Source: DATLGB01 sp963726825 | Lineage (GTDB): Bacteria; Actinomycetota; Thermoleophilia; Solirubrobacterales; Solirubrobacteraceae | Direction: 5' to 3' | Length of the DNA stretch: 64,000 bases | Assembly (NCBI GenBank): GCA_963726825.1 | Contig: CAVSDT010000002.1 | Coordinates: 2,046,001 to 2,110,000, forward strand | Part shown: piece by piece, positions 60,571 to 64,000 of the stretch | How positions within the stretch are numbered: position 1 is the stretch's first letter | Layout: each line of letters begins with the position of its first letter | Translations under genes and position numbers: made by a program | The notes under the pieces: model-generated | What the model was told of the DNA's origin: nothing | Database searches by the model: none | Seen by the model: only the letters and a program-made list of their open reading frames with translations

Positions 60571-62166
60571 TCAGGGTATCGGCTTGCGGATCCACAGCTC
60601 GACCTTGACCGAGTTCGGCAGCTGCGCCGTCTCGACCGCTGGCGTCTGTGCGACTACCCGGAAGCGGCCGTCACTGCGCATGAAGGACGCCCAGGCGTTG
60701 GAACGCTGGCGCACCAACGCCGTCCACGGGGCACGCCAGCGGGCGAGGTTGGCCGTGATGGGGAGCACCAGGGCGACGCGCCCGCCCGGCTCGACGCGGT
60801 CCAGGAGCGGCGCGAGGTCGCGTTCGGGGGAGGTTTCCCGCAGGTGCGTGACCCCGTCGCGCCAGTCGGTGACCCCCACGTCGCCGACGGGACCCCACAG
60901 CGTGGCCCAGCTGAGCTCGCCGACGCCCTGGAGGTCGTGGTGCAGGACCGGGACCTGCTCGGGCTGGGTGGAGATCACGAGGTCGCCCGGCGCCAGGGAC
61001 GGGCGGATGTCCGCGGCGACCGAGGAGACGTTGCTCTTGGCGGTCGGCGCCGGGCTCATGGCGTTCCAGGCCAGCACGGCGAGTGCGAGGGCGGCGAGTC
61101 CTGTCGCTCCTGAGCGGGCGAGCGCCAGGGCCCCGAACAGGACGAGCGGACCGACGGCGATCGCGGTGTAGCGGTAGGCCCAGGCGGGGTTGGACTGGGA
61201 GATCAGCCACGGGACCGTCAGCCCGACGACGGCAGCGATCACCATCGCCAGGGCGGCGCGGCCCTCGGGGCCGAAGCGGCGCGGGTCGCCGCGCCACAGC
61301 ACCCCGAGCCCGACCGCGCTGCCGAGCACCAGCACGTACATCCCGACCTTGCCGAACAGGCGCTGCGGCGCCTTGTAGAGGTCCTCGAAGCCGGGCGGGT
61401 TGGCCCAGGGCGCCCCGGTGTGGGCGGCCTGGAAGGCGAGCGTGGGCAGCCAGGGGCCGTAGAGGACGAGGATCGTCGCGGCCGCGAGCAGGCCTTGGCG
61501 CACGAGCCCCCTGCGGCCGGGACCGGCGGGCGCGAGCGCGAGCAGCGCCAGCCACGCGGCCGTCAGCCCGGCGCCGAGGAACAGGCCCCAGTTGTGGGTG
61601 TACAGGAGCGCGACCTGGGCGACGCCGTAGGCGACGGCCCAACGACGCGAGCCCTCCCGGAGGGCGAACGCGCCGAGGAAGCAGGCGCACGCCACGAGCG
61701 AGAGGAGCACGACGAGCGCGTACATGCGCGACTCCTGCGCGTACTGGGTCAGGAACGGCACGCCGGCCACGAGGACGGCCCCGATCCAGGCCGCGCGCAC
61801 GCCGACGAGGACACGCAGCAGCGCCCACGTCGCGGGGATCGCCGCCGCCGCGATCAGCAGCGACAGGGCGTGCGTGCTGCGCGGCCCGGTCCCGCCCGTG
61901 AGCGCGATCCAGACATGGAGGAGCATGTAGTAGGCGGGCGGTGAGCCGTCGAGACGCAGCACGCCGGGGATGGCGGACAGCGGCCGGTCGGCGATGCCGA
62001 CGGAGAGCCCCTCGTCGATCCAGTAGCCCGTGCCCAGCGCCGTGTCGCGCAAGACGAAGACGGAGTAGGCGACGATCACCGCGAGCGCGCCGGCGGTCAG
62101 CCACGGCGACCCGGCCGCGACCCGTACGCGCAGCCGTCGCCCGGTGCCTGTCGCCGCCACGGCCAT
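60571..62166 (-). CDS. GT39-like membrane glycosyltransferase
   Basis: 531 aa, about 11 membrane helices and a soluble C-terminal domain (about 390-531). First loop has GTGYWIDEGLSVGIADRPLSAIPGVLRLDGSPPAYYMLLHVWI, matching the IDE...PPLYY pattern of the enzyme at 51594-53120. TAGCCT ends 7 nt before the ATG. Likely adds a sugar from a polyprenyl phosphate to a surface glycan. Upstream of the UGM-like gene on the same strand with 54 nt between. Confidence 0.85.
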   Translation of the reverse strand: MAVAATGTGRRLRVRVAAGSPWLTAGALAVIVAYSVFVLRDTALGTGYWIDEGLSVGIADRPLSAIPGVLRLDGSPPAYYMLLHVWIALTGGTGPRSTHALSLLIAAAAIPATWALLRVLVGVRAAWIGAVLVAGVPFLTQYAQESRMYALVVLLSLVACACFLGAFALREGSRRWAVAYGVAQVALLYTHNWGLFLGAGLTAAWLALLALAPAGPGRRGLVRQGLLAAATILVLYGPWLPTLAFQAAHTGAPWANPPGFEDLYKAPQRLFGKVGMYVLVLGSAVGLGVLWRGDPRRFGPEGRAALAMVIAAVVGLTVPWLISQSNPAWAYRYTAIAVGPLVLFGALALARSGATGLAALALAVLAWNAMSPAPTAKSNVSSVAADIRPSLAPGDLVISTQPEQVPVLHHDLQGVGELSWATLWGPVGDVGVTDWRDGVTHLRETSPERDLAPLLDRVEPGGRVALVLPITANLARWRAPWTALVRQRSNAWASFMRSDGRFRVVAQTPAVETAQLPNSVKVELWIRKPIP

Positions 62167-62173
62167 CGTCGAG

Positions 62174-62179
62174 AGGCTA
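62174..62179 (-). promoter_or_regulatory. -10 box, leaderless start
   Basis: TAGCCT on the minus strand ends 7 nt before the ATG at 62166. Confidence 0.55.
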
Positions 62180-62187
62180 GGTCAGGC

Positions 62188-63627
62188 TCAGCACCCGCTG
62201 TGGCGGACGACCCAGCGCCTGGTCACCGCCGTCTCCGCGAAGCGCGGGTCGCGCGAGAGGGCGGAGCCGCGCAGGCCGATCGCGGCGCCGGGGGGCACGG
62301 CGAAGATCTGGGTCCGGTTGAGGTGGCGATGGAGCGTCCAGGCCACGATCGGCACCTCGAAGCGGGTGGCGTAGACGGCGGGGCAGCGGTCGATGCGCGT
62401 GCGCCCGCCGCCCTGCGCGATCGCCGTCGCGAGCGTGCGGTTGGACTCGACCTCCAGCCCGGCGCGCGTGACCTGGCGATCCCACACCTCGGCCTCCCCT
62501 GCGGCGTAGAGCCCGCAGCCGGCGACGAACAGCGCGAGCGCCCCTGCGGCCAGCAGCGGCCGCGACCGGCTGCGGGCCAGGAGGACCAGCTCGACCCAGC
62601 CCGCGCCCGCGAGCACGGCGACGAAGGCCAGCGGGAGGACGACGTAGCGCTGGTTGCCGCTGAAGCCCGCCTGGGTCATGGCGGCGACGGCGAGCAGCAG
62701 CGCCCCGGCGGCCGCGGCGAGGACGAGCACCACCCGGTCGTGGGCGCCCTCGCGCCGCTTGAGGGCGAAGCCGACCGCCAGCAGGGCGCCGACGACGACG
62801 ACGACCGGGGCGTCGACGAGGGTGCGGCGCAGGACCTCGAGGGCGGGGAAGCTCGCGAACGCCGCAGAGTCGAGGTTGGGATCGAGGGCCCGGGAGGCGG
62901 CGCGCAGGGCGTCGCCCGAGCCGAGGTACTCCGGCAGGAACCAGGCCATGAGCACGAGCCCGCCGCCGCCGAGCACGAGCAGGGCGGTGGCCGCGTCGCG
63001 GCGGCGCCACAAGAGCCACAGGCCGTACGCGCCCCACAGCGGCCAGATCTCCGGCCGGATCAGCGCCGCAGCGCCGGCGAGCACGAACGCGGCGGTGCGC
63101 CGGCCGTCGAGGTGGCGCTCCACGGCGAGGAGGGCGAAGGCGACCATCAGCCCCTCCGAGTTGCCGCGCCACGCGCCGTAGGCGTAGCCCTCTGACGCGA
63201 GGATCGCGAGTGCGGCGACGCCGCCGGCGACGGGGCCGCCCATGCGGCGGGCGAGGCGGTAGCCCATCGCCATGCCCGCGAGGGCGCCGGCGCGGGCGAT
63301 CCACGCCCACAGGAGCAGGGGGGCGCTGTCGCCGAAGAGCGAGAACGGGATCGTGAACAGCACCGGAAGCGGCTTCCACGAGGGACCGCCCGTCGTGACG
63401 AGGTCCCAGTGGGCGATCTCGCGCCCCCAGATCACCCACGAGGTCGGGTCGTAGGTGATCGTGCTCGGCGCCAGCAGGGAGACGGCCGACACGACGAGGG
63501 CCCCGATGACGATCGGCCACACGGAGGCGGCGGCCCGCGCGGCGCGCTCCTGCGCGGCGGTCCCGTCCGACGGGCGCCCGGCGGGCGCGGGCGTGGCCGC
63601 GTCGGTCGTCGTCGAGGCGGCGGCCAT
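62188..63627 (-). CDS. Polytopic membrane glycosyltransferase (GT-C type)
   Basis: 479 aa with about 10 membrane helices. First loop TITYDPTSWVIWGREIAHWDLVTTGGPSWKPLPVLFTIPFSLFG is the GT-C-like acidic segment, and GAWRGNSEGLMVAFALLAVERH and AALIRPEIWPLWGAYGLW are typical of actinobacterial GT87/DUF2029-like proteins. The ATG at 63627 is chosen over an upstream GTG in repeats. Function: transfer of a lipid-linked sugar (family inference). Confidence 0.8.
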   Translation of the reverse strand: MAAASTTTDAATPAPAGRPSDGTAAQERAARAAASVWPIVIGALVVSAVSLLAPSTITYDPTSWVIWGREIAHWDLVTTGGPSWKPLPVLFTIPFSLFGDSAPLLLWAWIARAGALAGMAMGYRLARRMGGPVAGGVAALAILASEGYAYGAWRGNSEGLMVAFALLAVERHLDGRRTAAFVLAGAAALIRPEIWPLWGAYGLWLLWRRRDAATALLVLGGGGLVLMAWFLPEYLGSGDALRAASRALDPNLDSAAFASFPALEVLRRTLVDAPVVVVVGALLAVGFALKRREGAHDRVVLVLAAAAGALLLAVAAMTQAGFSGNQRYVVLPLAFVAVLAGAGWVELVLLARSRSRPLLAAGALALFVAGCGLYAAGEAEVWDRQVTRAGLEVESNRTLATAIAQGGGRTRIDRCPAVYATRFEVPIVAWTLHRHLNRTQIFAVPPGAAIGLRGSALSRDPRFAETAVTRRWVVRHSGC

Positions 63628-63638
63628 GGCGTCCCGGC

Positions 63639-63644
63639 ACGCTA
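63639..63644 (-). promoter_or_regulatory. Candidate -10 box
   Basis: TAGCGT on the minus strand ends 11 nt before the ATG at 63627, next to the tandem repeat. Confidence 0.35.
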
Positions 63645-63647
63645 GAC

Positions 63648-63748
63648 GGTGCCGTCCCCCCAACCCCCCAGCGCCCACCCCGGTGCCGTCCCCCCAACCC
63701 CCAGCGCCCACCCCGGCGCCGTTCCCCCCAACCCCCCAGCGCCCACCC
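63648..63748. repeat. 33/34-bp tandem repeat, three units, G-quadruplex-prone
   Basis: Units at 63648-63681, 63682-63714 and 63715-63748. Each begins GGYGCCGTYCCCCC and contains runs of 4-6 C on the plus strand (G on the minus strand). They sit just upstream of the minus-strand glycosyltransferase promoter. The gap 63628-63974 has no recognisable gene, and 63915-63974 is a G-rich simple-sequence tract. Confidence 0.8.
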
Positions 63749-63974
63749 ACCACGTCATGGCGAGGTCGGCCAGCACCGGCGCCGCCGGCGGGGCGTTAGG
63801 AGCTGGCCGGCAGGCCGTCTCGGAGGTCACCGGCGAACCAGCTCCGAAGGCCCCACGCGCGGCGCCGGTGCTGGTGGACCGCCCTATGACGGGGTCGGTG
63901 GGCGCCGGCGGATCCGGGGGCGGGGGCGGGCGGGGCGGACGGGGCGGGGGCGGCCGGGGCGGGGCGGGCGGGGT

Positions 63975-64000
63975 TCAGGCCAGCTTGAGGGCGGCCCGGA
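63975..64000 (-). CDS. Possible C terminus of a gene running off the window
   Basis: The last bases read as a minus-strand frame ending RAALKLA and TGA (63977-63975). Codon choice fits a gene end, but seven residues cannot be assigned. Confidence 0.3.

Noticed and set aside
63642..63830. Small Gly/Trp-rich ORF over the tandem repeat
   Set aside because: It is a translation of the 33/34-bp repeat (GWALGGWGDGT pattern) with no independent support.

Overview
The window is a very GC-rich (low to mid 70s % by eye), gene-dense bacterial chromosome segment. Its content points to the actinobacterial class Thermoleophilia (Solirubrobacterales-like): c-di-AMP riboswitches on cell-wall hydrolase genes, an actinobacterial-type methyltransferase/GH57 pair, a type I pantothenate kinase, a short primary sigma factor, a lone pilT, DUF559 and DICT-domain proteins, and many genes whose start codon lies 6-10 nt after a TANNNT -10 box (leaderless or nearly leaderless mRNAs). 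No rRNA, tRNA, CRISPR array, insertion sequence or phage gene was seen. The taxonomic call is an inference from gene content, not from a marker alignment.

Layout. 0-12 kb: an Rpf-like wall hydrolase under a c-di-AMP riboswitch; a methyltransferase-GH57 operon like Rv3030-Rv3031; a divergent operon of a methyltransferase plus three related secreted/membrane proteins with a CFFxPLH...CxxC motif; an Fe-S (6-4) photolyase; a PKD-domain secreted protein; a Lon-N-domain protein; a lipoprotein; DsrE/TusA sulfur-carrier proteins. 12-27 kb: a gamma-glutamyltransferase with a one-base frameshift, a parA-ftsZ operon, an ArsA-like ATPase, a WYL regulator with an MFS pump, two HxlR regulators flanking an HtrA-like protein that lacks the canonical Ser, pilT, an AbiEi-DUF559 protein, the primary sigma factor and a histone H1-like protein. 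27-46 kb: a MerR-DICT regulator, SDR enzymes, glpX, a RibD-type reductase, a WS/DGAT acyltransferase group, coaA, LOG, lon, an ABC exporter, a Dpm1-like glycosyltransferase with a large membrane partner, a membrane zinc peptidase, an acyl-CoA dehydrogenase and a second riboswitch-controlled wall hydrolase (NlpC/P60).

46-64 kb is the most distinctive part: a polysaccharide locus with two stand-alone GH26-like hydrolases, a family-2 membrane glycan synthase fused at its C terminus to a third GH26-like domain, a GT39-like membrane glycosyltransferase and, divergently transcribed, a secreted copper-radical oxidase with all galactose-oxidase ligand residues. This recalls the Streptomyces CslA/GlxA/CslZ system for an apical glycan, but with the hydrolase physically joined to the synthase. 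Further on are a UDP-galactopyranose-mutase-like flavoprotein, a DAO-type oxidase and two more membrane glycosyltransferases.

Regulatory architecture stands out: two symmetric bidirectional -10 elements, four convergent gene pairs whose stop codons share one CTAG, TAG stop codons that double as the next gene's -10 box, and a structured leader motif shared by the PKD-protein gene and a GH26 gene that I cannot assign to a known riboswitch.
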